From contig NZ_RBAH01000038.1 of the NCBI RefSeq assembly GCF_003626695.1, forward strand, positions 1 to 60,748: a stretch of 60,748 bases of DNA, in the 5' to 3' direction. Below the pieces are notes generated by a model that was given only the letters and a program-made list of their open reading frames with translations, did no database searches and was not told the origin of the DNA. This document shows, piece by piece, positions 44,442 to 52,732 of the stretch (the stretch's first letter is position 1; every line of letters starts with the position of its first letter). The translations under genes and the position numbers were made by a program. The stretch is from Paenibacillus ginsengarvi. GTDB taxonomy: Bacteria; Bacillota; Bacilli; Paenibacillales; NBRC-103111.

Positions 44442-44882
44442 ATGAAGTTACACGAACTTTCACCTGCACCGGGTTCGAAAAAAACTCGCAACCGTGTAGG
44501 TCGCGGGGTCGGAAGCGGAAACGGCAAAACTTCAGGTAAAGGTCACAAAGGTCAAAACGCACGCTCCGGCGGCGGCGTTCGCCCGGGCTTCGAAGGCGGA
44601 CAGAACCCTCTGTACCGTCGTTTGCCTAAACGCGGCTTCAACAATCCATTCCGCACGGAATACGCGATTGTTAACCTCGGAGATTTGAGTCAGTTTGAGG
44701 CAGGTACGGAAGTAACTCCGGAACTGCTTTTGCAATCGGGTATCGTTAAAAACCCGAAAGACGGTATCAAGATTTTGGGTAACGGCGAGCTTACTGTCGG
44801 CCTGACAGTTAAAGCGAATAAGTTCTCTCAATCTGCCGTCGAAAAGATCCAAGCTGCCGGCGGTAAAACCGAGGTGATCTGA
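44442..44882 (+). CDS. rplO: 50S ribosomal protein L15
   Basis: A 146-residue protein with the long basic glycine-rich N-terminal extension (VGRGVGSGNGKTSGKGHKGQ) and a globular C-terminus. ATG 44442 follows GAGGAGGTG. Its stop overlaps the secY start by one base (TGATG), so the two are coupled. Confidence 0.96.
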   Translation: MKLHELSPAPGSKKTRNRVGRGVGSGNGKTSGKGHKGQNARSGGGVRPGFEGGQNPLYRRLPKRGFNNPFRTEYAIVNLGDLSQFEAGTEVTPELLLQSGIVKNPKDGIKILGNGELTVGLTVKANKFSQSAVEKIQAAGGKTEVI

Positions 44883-46189
44883 TGTTCAAGACGTTTTCCA
44901 ACATCATGAAGGTACAAGATCTGAGAAGAAGAATCATCTTTACTCTTCTCCTCTTGATCGTGTACCGAATCGGCGCTTTTATACCGGTGCCGAACATCGA
45001 TTCGGATATACTGAAAAGCATCGATCAATCGAGCAGTGGCGGCGTCTTCGGCTTGCTGAACACTTTCTCCGGCGGCGCCTTGTTCCAGTTTTCTATTTTC
45101 GCACTCGGGATTATGCCGTACATCACCTCATCGATTATTGTGCAGCTGCTGTCGATGGACGTCGTTCCCCGTTTTGCGCAATGGGCGAAAGAAGGCGAGG
45201 TCGGCCGAAAGAAGCTGGGGCAGATTACCCGTTACGGCACTATCGTACTCGGGTTGATTCAAGCTTACAGTGTAGCCTTCGGCTTTAACCGGCTTTACGG
45301 GATGCAGCTCGTTTTGGATCCCGGGTTTACGACTTATCTGCTGATCGCAATCGTGCTGACGGCGGGTACCGCCTTCCTGATGTGGCTCGGGGAGCAAATC
45401 ACTGAGCATGGCATCGGCAACGGGATTTCGATCATCATTTTCGCCGGTATTATTGCCTCGATTCCGAACGGCATTAACATGATCTACTTGAACATGTTCG
45501 CCGAATCGGCAGAGGGCACCTTGTTCCTGAACATATTGAAAGTCTTGATCATTTTGCTCGTGATTGTCGCGATCGTGGTCGGCGTCATTTTCGTTCAGCA
45601 AGGGGTTCGCAAAATTCCGGTGCAATATACGAAACGCGTCGTCGGACGTAAGATGTACGGCGGCCAATCGACTCACATTCCGCTTAAGGTCAATGCTGCT
45701 GGGGTTATCCCGGTTATCTTCGCTTCTTCGCTGCTCGTGTTCCCGCCAACGATCGCTCAGTTTTGGCGCGGTAACGTCGTCGCGGACTGGATTATTCACA
45801 ACTTGTCGTACACCGCCGCACTCGGTATGGTGTTGTACGTCCTGCTGATTGTCGGTTTCACGTACTTCTACACGTTCGTGCAAATCAATCCGGTTCAGAT
45901 GGCTGATCAGATGAAGAAAAACGGAGGCTATATTCCGGGAATTCGGCCGGGTAAGCCGACCGCGACTTACATGACTCGCGTTATGACCCGTATTACGTTG
46001 TCGGGCGCAATCTTCTTGGCGCTCATCTCGATTTTGCCAGTGTTCTTTACGAATCTTGCGGGGCTTCCCCAGCAGGTGACGATCGGCGGCACTTCGCTCC
46101 TGATCGTGGTCGGGGTTGCACTGGAGACGATGAAGCAGATCGAGAGCCAATTGATCAAACGACACTACAAAGGGTTTATTAACAAGTAA
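44882..46189 (+). CDS. secY: SecY, protein translocase channel subunit
   Basis: A 435-residue protein with ten transmembrane segments. The plug and lateral gate region follow FSGGALFQFSIFALGIMPYI, and the cytosolic loop IRPGKPTATYM, where SecA and ribosomes dock, is present near residue 355. Works with SecE (18769). Coupled to rplO. Confidence 0.97.
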   Translation: MFKTFSNIMKVQDLRRRIIFTLLLLIVYRIGAFIPVPNIDSDILKSIDQSSSGGVFGLLNTFSGGALFQFSIFALGIMPYITSSIIVQLLSMDVVPRFAQWAKEGEVGRKKLGQITRYGTIVLGLIQAYSVAFGFNRLYGMQLVLDPGFTTYLLIAIVLTAGTAFLMWLGEQITEHGIGNGISIIIFAGIIASIPNGINMIYLNMFAESAEGTLFLNILKVLIILLVIVAIVVGVIFVQQGVRKIPVQYTKRVVGRKMYGGQSTHIPLKVNAAGVIPVIFASSLLVFPPTIAQFWRGNVVADWIIHNLSYTAALGMVLYVLLIVGFTYFYTFVQINPVQMADQMKKNGGYIPGIRPGKPTATYMTRVMTRITLSGAIFLALISILPVFFTNLAGLPQQVTIGGTSLLIVVGVALETMKQIESQLIKRHYKGFINK

Positions 46190-46240
46190 CGCATGTAGGA
46201 CGTTTTCGCCAGCGGAAACTCCAAGAAGAGGGTGCGAACG

Positions 46241-46891
46241 TTGAATATTCTTTTCATGGGTCCTCCGGGAGCCGGTAAAGGAACGCAAGCCGAACGTATC
46301 GTTGACGAATTCCGTGTTCCGCACATTTCGACCGGCGACGTCTTTCGTGCCGCCATGCGCGAAGGTACGCCGATGGGCATCGAAGCGAAAAAGTATGTCG
46401 ATCAGGGCTTGTACGTAACTGACGAAATTACGAACGGAATTGTCAAGGAGCGTTTGGAGCAGCCAGATTGCGCGGGCGGCTTTTTGCTCGACGGATATCC
46501 GAGAACGATCGCGCAGGCGGAAGCTCTCGACGAAATGCTGGCTGCAATGGGGAAACGGATCCATCACGTCATTGATTTGAAGGTCGATCGCAATTTGCTG
46601 CTCGGCCGTTTGACCGGACGACGCATCTGCAAATCATGCGGCTCGACCTACCATGTGTTGTTCAACCCTCCGAAGACTGAGGGCGTTTGTGACAAATGCT
46701 CGGGCGAGCTGTACCAGCGTTCCGACGACTCCGAAGAGAAGGTAGGCACACGCCTGGACGAGTATACGACCAAAACGGCGCCGCTTCTCGAGTATTACGG
46801 GCAAAAGGATCTGGTTCGTTCGGTCGATGGCGAGCAGGATATCGACAAAGTAACGGCTGACATCTCATCGTTGCTGCGAGGTAAGGCTTGA
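46241..46891 (+). CDS. adk: Adenylate kinase
   Basis: A 216-residue long-form enzyme. P-loop GPPGAGKGT at residues 7-15; the LID domain has a structural zinc site, Cys130, Cys133, Cys150, Cys153. It interconverts ATP + AMP and 2 ADP. I chose TTG 46241, six bases behind AGAGGGTG; GTG 46232 would add three residues and overlap that site. Stop overlaps map by one base. Confidence 0.95.
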   Translation: MNILFMGPPGAGKGTQAERIVDEFRVPHISTGDVFRAAMREGTPMGIEAKKYVDQGLYVTDEITNGIVKERLEQPDCAGGFLLDGYPRTIAQAEALDEMLAAMGKRIHHVIDLKVDRNLLLGRLTGRRICKSCGSTYHVLFNPPKTEGVCDKCSGELYQRSDDSEEKVGTRLDEYTTKTAPLLEYYGQKDLVRSVDGEQDIDKVTADISSLLRGKA

Positions 46892-47655
46892 TGATCATTT
46901 GTAAGTCTGAAGCTGAACTGGAGCTTATGCGGGAAGCCGGCCGGATTGTAGCGGAAACGCACCGGCTCATGCTTAAGTCGGTTCAGCCCGACATTACAAC
47001 AAGGGAACTGGATCATATCGCGGAGACGTATATTCGTAATCAAGGCGCTATACCATCTTTTAAAGGCTATAACGGTTTTCCTGCCAGCATCTGTGCTTCG
47101 GTTAACGATGAGCTGGTTCACGGATTCCCCGGTGACAGAAAGCTGAAGGAAGGCGACATCGTAAGCATCGATATCGGAGCGCAGTACAGAGGATACCACG
47201 GCGATTCGGCCTGGACATATCCGGTAGGGACGGTAAGCGATACGGCCCGAAAGCTGCTTGAAGTGACGGAGCGTTCGCTTTATGCCGGATTGGCTAAAGC
47301 GAAAGAGGATGTCCGCCTGTATACTATCTCGCACGCGATTCAGGCATGCGTGGAAGAAGAAGGTTTTTCGATTGTGCGCGAGTATGCCGGGCACGGAATC
47401 GGTCAAAACTTGCATGAAGAGCCGGATATTCCGAATTATGGGATGCCGGGCCACGGTCCGCTTCTCAAGGCGGGCATGGTTCTAGCCATTGAACCGATGG
47501 TTACTGCCGGTGAACGTTACGTACGAACGCTTGAAGACAATTGGACGGTCGTTACGGTCGACGGCTCGTTATGCGCGCACTTTGAGCATACGATCGCGAT
47601 TACCTCGAACGGATTCGAAATATTGACCCAATCCGCAGGAACGGGTGAATCTTGA
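46891..47655 (+). CDS. map: Methionine aminopeptidase, type I
   Basis: A 254-residue pita-bread metalloprotease. Metal ligands are seen in IDIGAQYRGYHGDSAW (Asp94 and a second Asp), GHGIGQNLHEEP (His168), LAIEPM (Glu) and FEHTIAIT (Glu). It removes initiator Met from new proteins. ATG 46891 overlaps adk; TTG 46888 is an alternative. Stop overlaps the KOW gene by one base. Confidence 0.95.
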   Translation: MIICKSEAELELMREAGRIVAETHRLMLKSVQPDITTRELDHIAETYIRNQGAIPSFKGYNGFPASICASVNDELVHGFPGDRKLKEGDIVSIDIGAQYRGYHGDSAWTYPVGTVSDTARKLLEVTERSLYAGLAKAKEDVRLYTISHAIQACVEEEGFSIVREYAGHGIGQNLHEEPDIPNYGMPGHGPLLKAGMVLAIEPMVTAGERYVRTLEDNWTVVTVDGSLCAHFEHTIAITSNGFEILTQSAGTGES

Positions 47656-47972
47656 TGAGCGTTACGGAACCCGCGATTGTACCCGAGATCGGAAGAATCG
47701 TGAAGGTGCTTCGCGGACGCGAGCAGGAGCAGTACGCTGTAATCGTCCAGATCATCGATGAGCGGTTCGTGAGTATCGCCGACGGCCATAAACGCAAGTT
47801 TGACGGATCGAAGAAAAAAAACCTGCTTCATCTGGAGCTGCTCCCCGAAGTGAGCGGCGAGGTAGCCGGCAGTATTATGGAGACGGGGCGCGTTACCAAC
47901 GGCAAGCTTCGTTTCGCACTGAACAAGTATAAGCTAAGCGTGCAATCCGAAGCGCATGAGAAAGGAGAATGA
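47655..47972 (+). CDS. KOW-domain RNA-binding protein (L14e/YbzG-like)
   Basis: A 105-residue protein with an N-terminal KOW/SH3-like fold (EIGRIVKVLRGREQEQYAVIVQ) and a polar C-terminal half. Small KOW proteins are commonly found between map and infA in Firmicutes; the role is unknown but RNA or ribosome binding is likely. ATG 47655 overlaps the map stop. Confidence 0.85.
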   Translation: MSVTEPAIVPEIGRIVKVLRGREQEQYAVIVQIIDERFVSIADGHKRKFDGSKKKNLLHLELLPEVSGEVAGSIMETGRVTNGKLRFALNKYKLSVQSEAHEKGE

Positions 47973-47974
47973 CC

Positions 47975-48193
47975 GTGGCCAAAGAAGATGTGATCGAGGT
48001 AGAAGGTAAAGTTATCGAACCTCTTCCGAACGCGATGTTCAAGGTGGAGCTCGAAAATGGACATCAGGTACTGGCCCACGTTTCGGGTAAAATCCGGATG
48101 CACTTTATCCGTATCTTGCCTGGAGATAAAGTTACAGTAGAGTTGTCGCCCTACGATTTGAGCAGAGGCCGGATCACGTATCGGTTCAAATAA
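47975..48193 (+). CDS. infA: Translation initiation factor IF-1
   Basis: A 72-residue OB-fold protein, exactly the family length (AKEDVIEVEGKVIEPLPN; RGRITYRFK). It blocks the A site during initiation. GTG 47975 is chosen because AAAGGAGA lies six bases upstream; the ATG at 47969 that overlaps the previous stop leaves no room for a site. Confidence 0.96.
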   Translation: MAKEDVIEVEGKVIEPLPNAMFKVELENGHQVLAHVSGKIRMHFIRILPGDKVTVELSPYDLSRGRITYRFK

Positions 48194-48206
48194 AGTAAAG
48201 ATCAAA

Positions 48207-48272
48207 TCCGGATTTTTCCGGAGCCATAGTATCGCTTACGAAGAAGCTTTCTCACAGAAAGCTCTCAGGAGG
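48207..48272 (+). promoter_or_regulatory. paired hairpins ahead of rpmJ
   Basis: TCCGGA (48207-48212) and TCCGGA (48217-48222) can form a small hairpin; a second perfect one, AGCTTTCT-CAC-AGAAAGCT (48245-48263), ends 3 bases before the rpmJ ribosome-binding site AGGAGG (48267-48272). No T run follows, so a terminator is unlikely; an effect on rpmJ translation is possible. Confidence 0.45.
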
Positions 48273-48280
48273 TAATAATC

Positions 48281-48394
48281 ATGAAGGTAAGACCGTCGGT
48301 CAAACCGATCTGCGAAAAATGCAAAGTTATTCGTCGCAAGGGCGCAGTCATGGTCATTTGCGAAAATCCGAAGCATAAGCAAAAACAAGGATAA
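48281..48394 (+). CDS. rpmJ: 50S ribosomal protein L36, zinc-binding form
   Basis: A 37-residue protein too short for most gene finders. It keeps the zinc ligands Cys11, Cys14, Cys27 and His32 (KVRPSVKPICEKCK; VICENPKHKQKQG). ATG 48281 lies 8 bases behind AGGAGG. Usual place between infA and rpsM. Confidence 0.96.
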   Translation: MKVRPSVKPICEKCKVIRRKGAVMVICENPKHKQKQG

Positions 48395-48415
48395 GAAGGA
48401 GGTGCACGATCACTA

Positions 48416-48784
48416 ATGGCTCGTATAGCTGGAGTAGACTTGCCCCGTGATAAACGCGTAGAAATCGCGCTCACCTACATTTTCGGAATCGGTAAAACGA
48501 CTTCCCAAAAAATCATCGCCGAAACCGGCGTTAACCCGAACACTCGCGTTCGCGATTTGACGGAAGATGAAGTGAGCAAGATCCGCGAGAACATCGACAA
48601 GACACAAAAAGTAGAAGGCGACCTTCGCCGTGAAATCGCCCTGAACATCAAGAGGCTGGTTGAAATCGGCTGCTATCGCGGTATTCGTCATCGTCGCGGT
48701 TTGCCGGTTCGCGGTCAACGCACCAAAACAAACGCTCGTACCCGTAAAGGTCCTCGTCGTACAGTAGCGAATAAGAAGAAATAA
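48416..48784 (+). CDS. rpsM: 30S ribosomal protein S13
   Basis: A 122-residue protein (ARIAGVDLPRDKRVEIALTY; RHRRGLPVRGQRTKTNARTR). It makes intersubunit bridges and contacts P-site tRNA through its tail. RBS AAGGAGGTG. First gene of the alpha part of the cluster. Confidence 0.97.
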   Translation: MARIAGVDLPRDKRVEIALTYIFGIGKTTSQKIIAETGVNPNTRVRDLTEDEVSKIRENIDKTQKVEGDLRREIALNIKRLVEIGCYRGIRHRRGLPVRGQRTKTNARTRKGPRRTVANKKK

Positions 48785-48801
48785 TAGGGGGGATAACTCT
48801 C

Positions 48802-49200
48802 ATGGCTAAACCAAAAAAAGCAGCGGCCCGGACGAAACGTCGTGACCGCAAAAATATTGAATCTGGAGTGGCTCATATTCGTTCGACGTTCAACAACACG
48901 ATCGTAACGATTACGGACCCTCATGGCAATGCGATTTCCTGGGCAAGCGCAGGTAACCTGGGCTTCAAAGGATCGCGTAAAAGCACTCCATTTGCTGCAC
49001 AAATGGCTGCCGAATCGGCCGCAAAAGCAGCAATGGAGCATGGAATGAGAGCAGTTGAAGTTATGGTTAAAGGTCCTGGCGCAGGCCGCGAAGCCGCTAT
49101 TCGCTCGCTTCAAGCCGCTGGGCTGGAAGTGAACTTGATCAAAGACGTAACTCCGGTTCCGCATAACGGTTGCCGTCCGCCGAAACGTCGTCGTGTCTGA
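48802..49200 (+). CDS. rpsK: 30S ribosomal protein S11
   Basis: A 132-residue protein (GVAHIRSTFNNTIVTITD; PHNGCRPPKRRRV). It lies on the platform near the E site. RBS AGGGGGG. Followed by a 129-base gap before rpoA. Confidence 0.97.
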   Translation: MAKPKKAAARTKRRDRKNIESGVAHIRSTFNNTIVTITDPHGNAISWASAGNLGFKGSRKSTPFAAQMAAESAAKAAMEHGMRAVEVMVKGPGAGREAAIRSLQAAGLEVNLIKDVTPVPHNGCRPPKRRRV

Positions 49201-49238
49201 GTTGTAGTGGTTCCTATAGTATAAATATCCGAAACATG

Positions 49239-49269
49239 TGAATAATGGTTGTGGACGATAGGCATACTA
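49239..49269 (+). promoter_or_regulatory. candidate sigma-G (forespore) promoter of rpoA
   Basis: TGAATA (49239-49244), an 18-base spacer, CATACTA (49263-49269). This matches the B. subtilis sigma-G consensus GHATR-N18-CATNHTA exactly. It lies 60 bases before rpoA in the gap after rpsK. No sigma-A promoter is evident in that gap. Function is inferred from sequence only. Confidence 0.55.
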
Positions 49270-49329
49270 TGACTTTTTGCGTTTGCAGGAATCCAGAGGG
49301 AAACGACGTTTTTAAGGAGGGTTAAGTTC

Positions 49330-50274
49330 ATGATCGAAATTGAAAAGCCAAAAATCGAAACCGTTGAACTAGACGAAGACGGGAAATACGGCAAGTTCGT
49401 GATCGAACCGCTGGAGCGCGGATACGGCACAACGCTTGGCAACTCCTTGCGCCGCATCCTGCTTTCTTCGTTGCCGGGCGCGGCTGTCAATTCGGTTCAA
49501 ATCGACGGGGTACTGCACGAGTTTTCGACGGTACCGGGCGTAATGGAGGATGTAACGGAGATTATCCTGAACTTGAAGGGATTGTCTTTGAAAATACATT
49601 CCGACGAGGAGAAGGTACTCGAGATCGACGCCGAAGGCGAAGGCAACGTTGTAGCCGGCGATATTCGCGCCGACAGCGATGTGGAAATCCTTAATCCGGA
49701 TTTGCATATTGCTACGCTTGCTTCCGACGCCAGATTGCATATGCGCATTCATGCAGGCCGCGGCAGAGGCTACGTACCAGCAGATCGGAACAAGAGAGAG
49801 GATCAACCGATTGGAGTAATCCCGGTGGACTCGATCTATACGCCGATTTCTCGCGTCAACTATAGCGTCGAAAACACCCGTGTCGGTCAAGTCACGAACT
49901 ACGACAAACTTACCCTCGAAGTGTGGACCGATGGAAGCGTTCGACCGGAAGAAGCCGTCAGTCTTGGCGCTAAAATTTTGACCGAGCATTTGATGCTGTT
50001 TGTCGGGCTTACCGATGAAGCGAAAGATGCGGAAATTATGGTCGAAAAAGAAGAAGACAAGAAAGAAAAAGTGTTGGAGATGACCATCGAAGAGCTTGAT
50101 CTTTCGGTGCGCTCCTACAACTGCTTGAAGCGTGCGGGCATTAATACCGTGCAAGAGCTGATCACGAAAACCGAAGAAGATATGATGAAGGTGCGTAACC
50201 TGGGTCGTAAGTCTTTGGAGGAAGTTCAAGAGAAGCTGGAAGAGCTGGGGCTCGGATTACGCGCGGAAGATTAA
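49330..50274 (+). CDS. rpoA: RNA polymerase alpha subunit
   Basis: A 314-residue protein. The N-terminal domain (dimerisation, GYGTTLGNSLRRILLSS) and the C-terminal domain with helix-hairpin-helix for UP elements and activators (LSVRSYNCLKRAGINTVQEL; NLGRKSLEEV) are complete. RBS AAGGAGGG. 35 bases before rplQ. Confidence 0.98.
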   Translation: MIEIEKPKIETVELDEDGKYGKFVIEPLERGYGTTLGNSLRRILLSSLPGAAVNSVQIDGVLHEFSTVPGVMEDVTEIILNLKGLSLKIHSDEEKVLEIDAEGEGNVVAGDIRADSDVEILNPDLHIATLASDARLHMRIHAGRGRGYVPADRNKREDQPIGVIPVDSIYTPISRVNYSVENTRVGQVTNYDKLTLEVWTDGSVRPEEAVSLGAKILTEHLMLFVGLTDEAKDAEIMVEKEEDKKEKVLEMTIEELDLSVRSYNCLKRAGINTVQELITKTEEDMMKVRNLGRKSLEEVQEKLEELGLGLRAED

Positions 50275-50309
50275 TGCTTTGATGGACTACAGAAGGAGGG
50301 GAATGACAC

Positions 50310-50678
50310 ATGGCATACCAAAAATTGGGTCGTGACACGAGCGCGCGCAAAGCGTTGTTCCGTGACATGGTAACCGACCTGTTCCTATATGAACGCATTC
50401 AGACTACCGAAGCGAAGGCGAAAGAAGTTCGCTCCATCGCGGAGAGACTGATTACGCTCGCTAAGCGCGGCGATCTTCATGCTCGTCGTCAAGTAGCTGC
50501 GTTCGTACGTCGTGAACAGCTGGAAGGTTCGGAGAACGATGCTATTCAGAAGCTGTTTTCTGAACTGGCAACTCGTTATTCCGAGCGTCCGGGCGGTTAC
50601 ACGCGCATCTTGAAGCTCGGGCCTCGTCGAGGCGATGCAGCTCCAATGGTTTACTTGGAACTGGTAGATCGAGCTTAA
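50310..50678 (+). CDS. rplQ: 50S ribosomal protein L17
   Basis: A 122-residue protein (YQKLGRDTSARKALFRDMVT; RIQTTEAKAKEVR). It lies near the tunnel exit. RBS AGAAGGAGGG. Last gene of the alpha operon, followed by a terminator. Confidence 0.97.
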   Translation: MAYQKLGRDTSARKALFRDMVTDLFLYERIQTTEAKAKEVRSIAERLITLAKRGDLHARRQVAAFVRREQLEGSENDAIQKLFSELATRYSERPGGYTRILKLGPRRGDAAPMVYLELVDRA

Positions 50679-50689
50679 TCGACCGGCTG

Positions 50690-50732
50690 AAAGGGTGGAC
50701 AGAATCGTTGATTCTGCTGAAGCCCTTTTTTT
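50690..50732 (+). terminator. rho-independent terminator after rplQ
   Basis: AAGGG and CAGAAT pair with ATTCTG and CCCTT around CGTTG, with an internal loop, and end in seven T. It closes the 15-kb ribosomal cluster 32 bases before truA, which must depend on read-through or an unseen promoter. Confidence 0.82.
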
Positions 50733-50763
50733 GTCTTGGCAAGGTGAAGGTGGATCGTCCTTT

Positions 50764-51507
50764 ATGAGAAATATCGTCATGTCGATATGTTACGATGGAA
50801 CCGCCTATTACGGGTTCCAGTCCCAACCGGGCGGTAATACGATTCAAGACTATATCGAAGCGGCAATCGAGCAGCTCACGGGAGAGAACATCATCCTCAC
50901 CTCGTCGGGACGAACTGATGCGGGAGTACATGCCAGAAGCCAAATCATCAACTTTCAAACCGCGTCCTCCATCCCGCTCGAGCGGTGGGCATTCGCGCTT
51001 AATTCGCGTCTGCCTCCGGATATTCGCATCCTGGAGGCGCGTATGGCGGATCCGGACTTCCACGCGCGCAGATGGGCCAAGAGAAAGACGTACCGGTATA
51101 CGATCAATCACAATCGAATCCCGGACGTATTCCAGCGACATATGCAATTTCATCATCCGGCTTCCCTTGACGTGGAAGCGATGCGCCATGCGCTGCAGAC
51201 GCTTGTTGGCGAACATGATTTCACCTCCTTTTGCTCCGTAAAGTCGACCAAACCGTCCCATGTTCGAACGATTTACGAGGTTTCGCTGGAGTTGGACCCG
51301 CATGTCCCGGGCGTTATCCATATCTTTGTAACCGGCAACGGATTTTTGCAGCATATGGTTCGCATTATTGTGGGAACGCTGCTGCAAATCGGAGAAGGAA
51401 AGCGGAGCGCGGAAGACATGAGCGGCATACTCGCCGCCCGAAGTCGTTCAAAAGCAGGGCCGACGGCCATGTCGCACGGATTGATGCTTTGGGATGTCGT
51501 GTACTGA
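50764..51507 (+). CDS. truA: TruA, tRNA pseudouridine(38-40) synthase
   Basis: A 247-residue enzyme that changes U38-U40 of the tRNA anticodon arm to pseudouridine. The catalytic Asp lies in SSGRTDAGVHARSQ; YDGTAYYGFQSQP opens the fold and GNGFLQHMVRIIVGTLL lies in the C-terminal part. ATG 50764 follows GGTGG at about 10 bases; ATG 50779 is possible. The cobalt/vitamin ECF transporter genes that usually precede truA are absent. Confidence 0.93.
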   Translation: MRNIVMSICYDGTAYYGFQSQPGGNTIQDYIEAAIEQLTGENIILTSSGRTDAGVHARSQIINFQTASSIPLERWAFALNSRLPPDIRILEARMADPDFHARRWAKRKTYRYTINHNRIPDVFQRHMQFHHPASLDVEAMRHALQTLVGEHDFTSFCSVKSTKPSHVRTIYEVSLELDPHVPGVIHIFVTGNGFLQHMVRIIVGTLLQIGEGKRSAEDMSGILAARSRSKAGPTAMSHGLMLWDVVY

Positions 51508-51539
51508 TGGCGAAATTTTCGCAGGCGTTCGTTTTCGAC

Positions 51540-51568
51540 TTGCGCTACGCCCGGAAATGTTGTATTAT
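51540..51568 (+). promoter_or_regulatory. sigma-A promoter of rplM-rpsI
   Basis: TTGCGC (51540-51545), a 17-base spacer, TATTAT (51563-51568), placed 33 bases after truA. It predicts a leader of about 175 bases before rplM. Confidence 0.68.
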
Positions 51569-51574
51569 ATAACT

Positions 51575-51735
51575 TGGCTTTCACGATGGGTATCCCACGC
51601 CCCGCGTCGTGGAAACGAATGATTTTGGTTTTACGGAATGCTCGATTTTTGCTAAGTACAAGATTAAACCGCCGCTGAATGCGGTGTTTCATCCTTGAAG
51701 TACGTCGGGTAGACGTTTTTCTTCTGGAGATTCAT
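51575..51735 (+). promoter_or_regulatory. candidate L13 leader RNA of rplM-rpsI
   Basis: The leader can fold into a 5' hairpin in which TTCACGA (51580-51586) pairs with TCGTGGAA (51607-51614) and GGG-TAT-CCC fits inside, and a 3' hairpin ACCGC (51668) with GCGGT around 51680. Firmicutes carry an L13-bound leader in this place; I judge by position and structure, not by a motif match. Confidence 0.45.
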
Positions 51736-51752
51736 TTAGGAGGACAATGCGA

Positions 51753-52190
51753 ATGCGTACCACATATATGGCCAAGGCCAACCAAGTTGAGAAGAAATGG
51801 TACATTATCGACGCTGCCGGCCAAACGCTCGGTCGTATGGCTAGCGAAGCGGCTTCGATTTTGCGCGGTAAAACGAAACCGGAGTTCACGCCGCACGTTG
51901 ATACCGGAGATTTCGTTATTATCATCAATGCCGATAAGGTCGAACTGACCGGCAAAAAATTGCTGCAAAAGAAATACTACCGCCACTCGCAATACCAAGG
52001 CGGTTTGAAAACGACGACTGCACAAGAAATGCTGAATAATAAGCCTGAGCGCATGATCGAACTGGCCGTATTCGGTATGCTGCCTAAGAACCGTTTGGGC
52101 GACGCACTCAAAACCAAATTGAAAGTATATGCCGGCTCGGAGCACCCGCATCAAGCACAGCAACCCGAAGTTTGGCAACTTCGCGGATAA
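51753..52190 (+). CDS. rplM: 50S ribosomal protein L13
   Basis: A 145-residue protein, the B. subtilis length (MRTTYMAKANQVEKKWYIID; HVDTGDFVIIINADKVELTG). An early assembly protein. ATG 51753 lies 9 bases behind AGGAGG; ATG 51747 is only 3 bases from it. Paired with rpsI. Confidence 0.96.
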   Translation: MRTTYMAKANQVEKKWYIIDAAGQTLGRMASEAASILRGKTKPEFTPHVDTGDFVIIINADKVELTGKKLLQKKYYRHSQYQGGLKTTTAQEMLNNKPERMIELAVFGMLPKNRLGDALKTKLKVYAGSEHPHQAQQPEVWQLRG

Positions 52191-52209
52191 TTAGAGGGAG
52201 GATCTGTTC

Positions 52210-52602
52210 ATGGCACAAGTTCAATACTATGGAACCGGCCGTCGGAAACACTCGGTAGCACGCGTACGTCTTGTACCGGGCGAAGGTCAAATCGTAATCA
52301 ATTCTCGTTCGCTGGACGAATATTTCGGACTGGAAACGCTCAAGCTGATCGTGAAACAACCGCTCGCCTTGACGGAAACAGTCGGTAAATACGACGTAAT
52401 CGTTATTGCAAACGGCGGCGGCACTACGGGCCAAGCCGGTGCGATTCGTCACGGCATTTCCCGCGCTTTGCTCAAAGCCGATCCGGAATTCCGTGGCTCC
52501 TTGAAGCGCGCTGGCTTCCTAACGCGCGACCCGCGGATGAAAGAACGTAAAAAGTACGGCTTGAAAGCTGCTCGCCGTGCGCCTCAGTTCTCGAAACGTT
52601 AA
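52210..52602 (+). CDS. rpsI: 30S ribosomal protein S9
   Basis: A 130-residue protein whose C-terminal tail (KAARRAPQFSKR) touches P-site tRNA; GTGRRKHSVARVRLVPG opens it. RBS AGGGAGGA. 20 bases after rplM and followed by a terminator. Confidence 0.97.
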   Translation: MAQVQYYGTGRRKHSVARVRLVPGEGQIVINSRSLDEYFGLETLKLIVKQPLALTETVGKYDVIVIANGGGTTGQAGAIRHGISRALLKADPEFRGSLKRAGFLTRDPRMKERKKYGLKAARRAPQFSKR

Positions 52603-52623
52603 TCAAACTCAAGCTATCGAAAC

Positions 52624-52660
52624 AAGCCTTTTCCGTATTCGCGGAAAAGGCTTTTTCTTT
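52624..52660 (+). terminator. rho-independent terminator of rplM-rpsI
   Basis: AAGCCTTTTCCG (52624-52635) with CGGAAAAGGCTT (52642-52653), a 6-base loop, then a T-rich tail. Confidence 0.93.
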
Positions 52661-52732
52661 TTCACCAATGTTCAAAATAGCCATAATATAAGGATGTGCC
52701 CAACATTCCGGAATTGTTCATAACAGTTGCTA

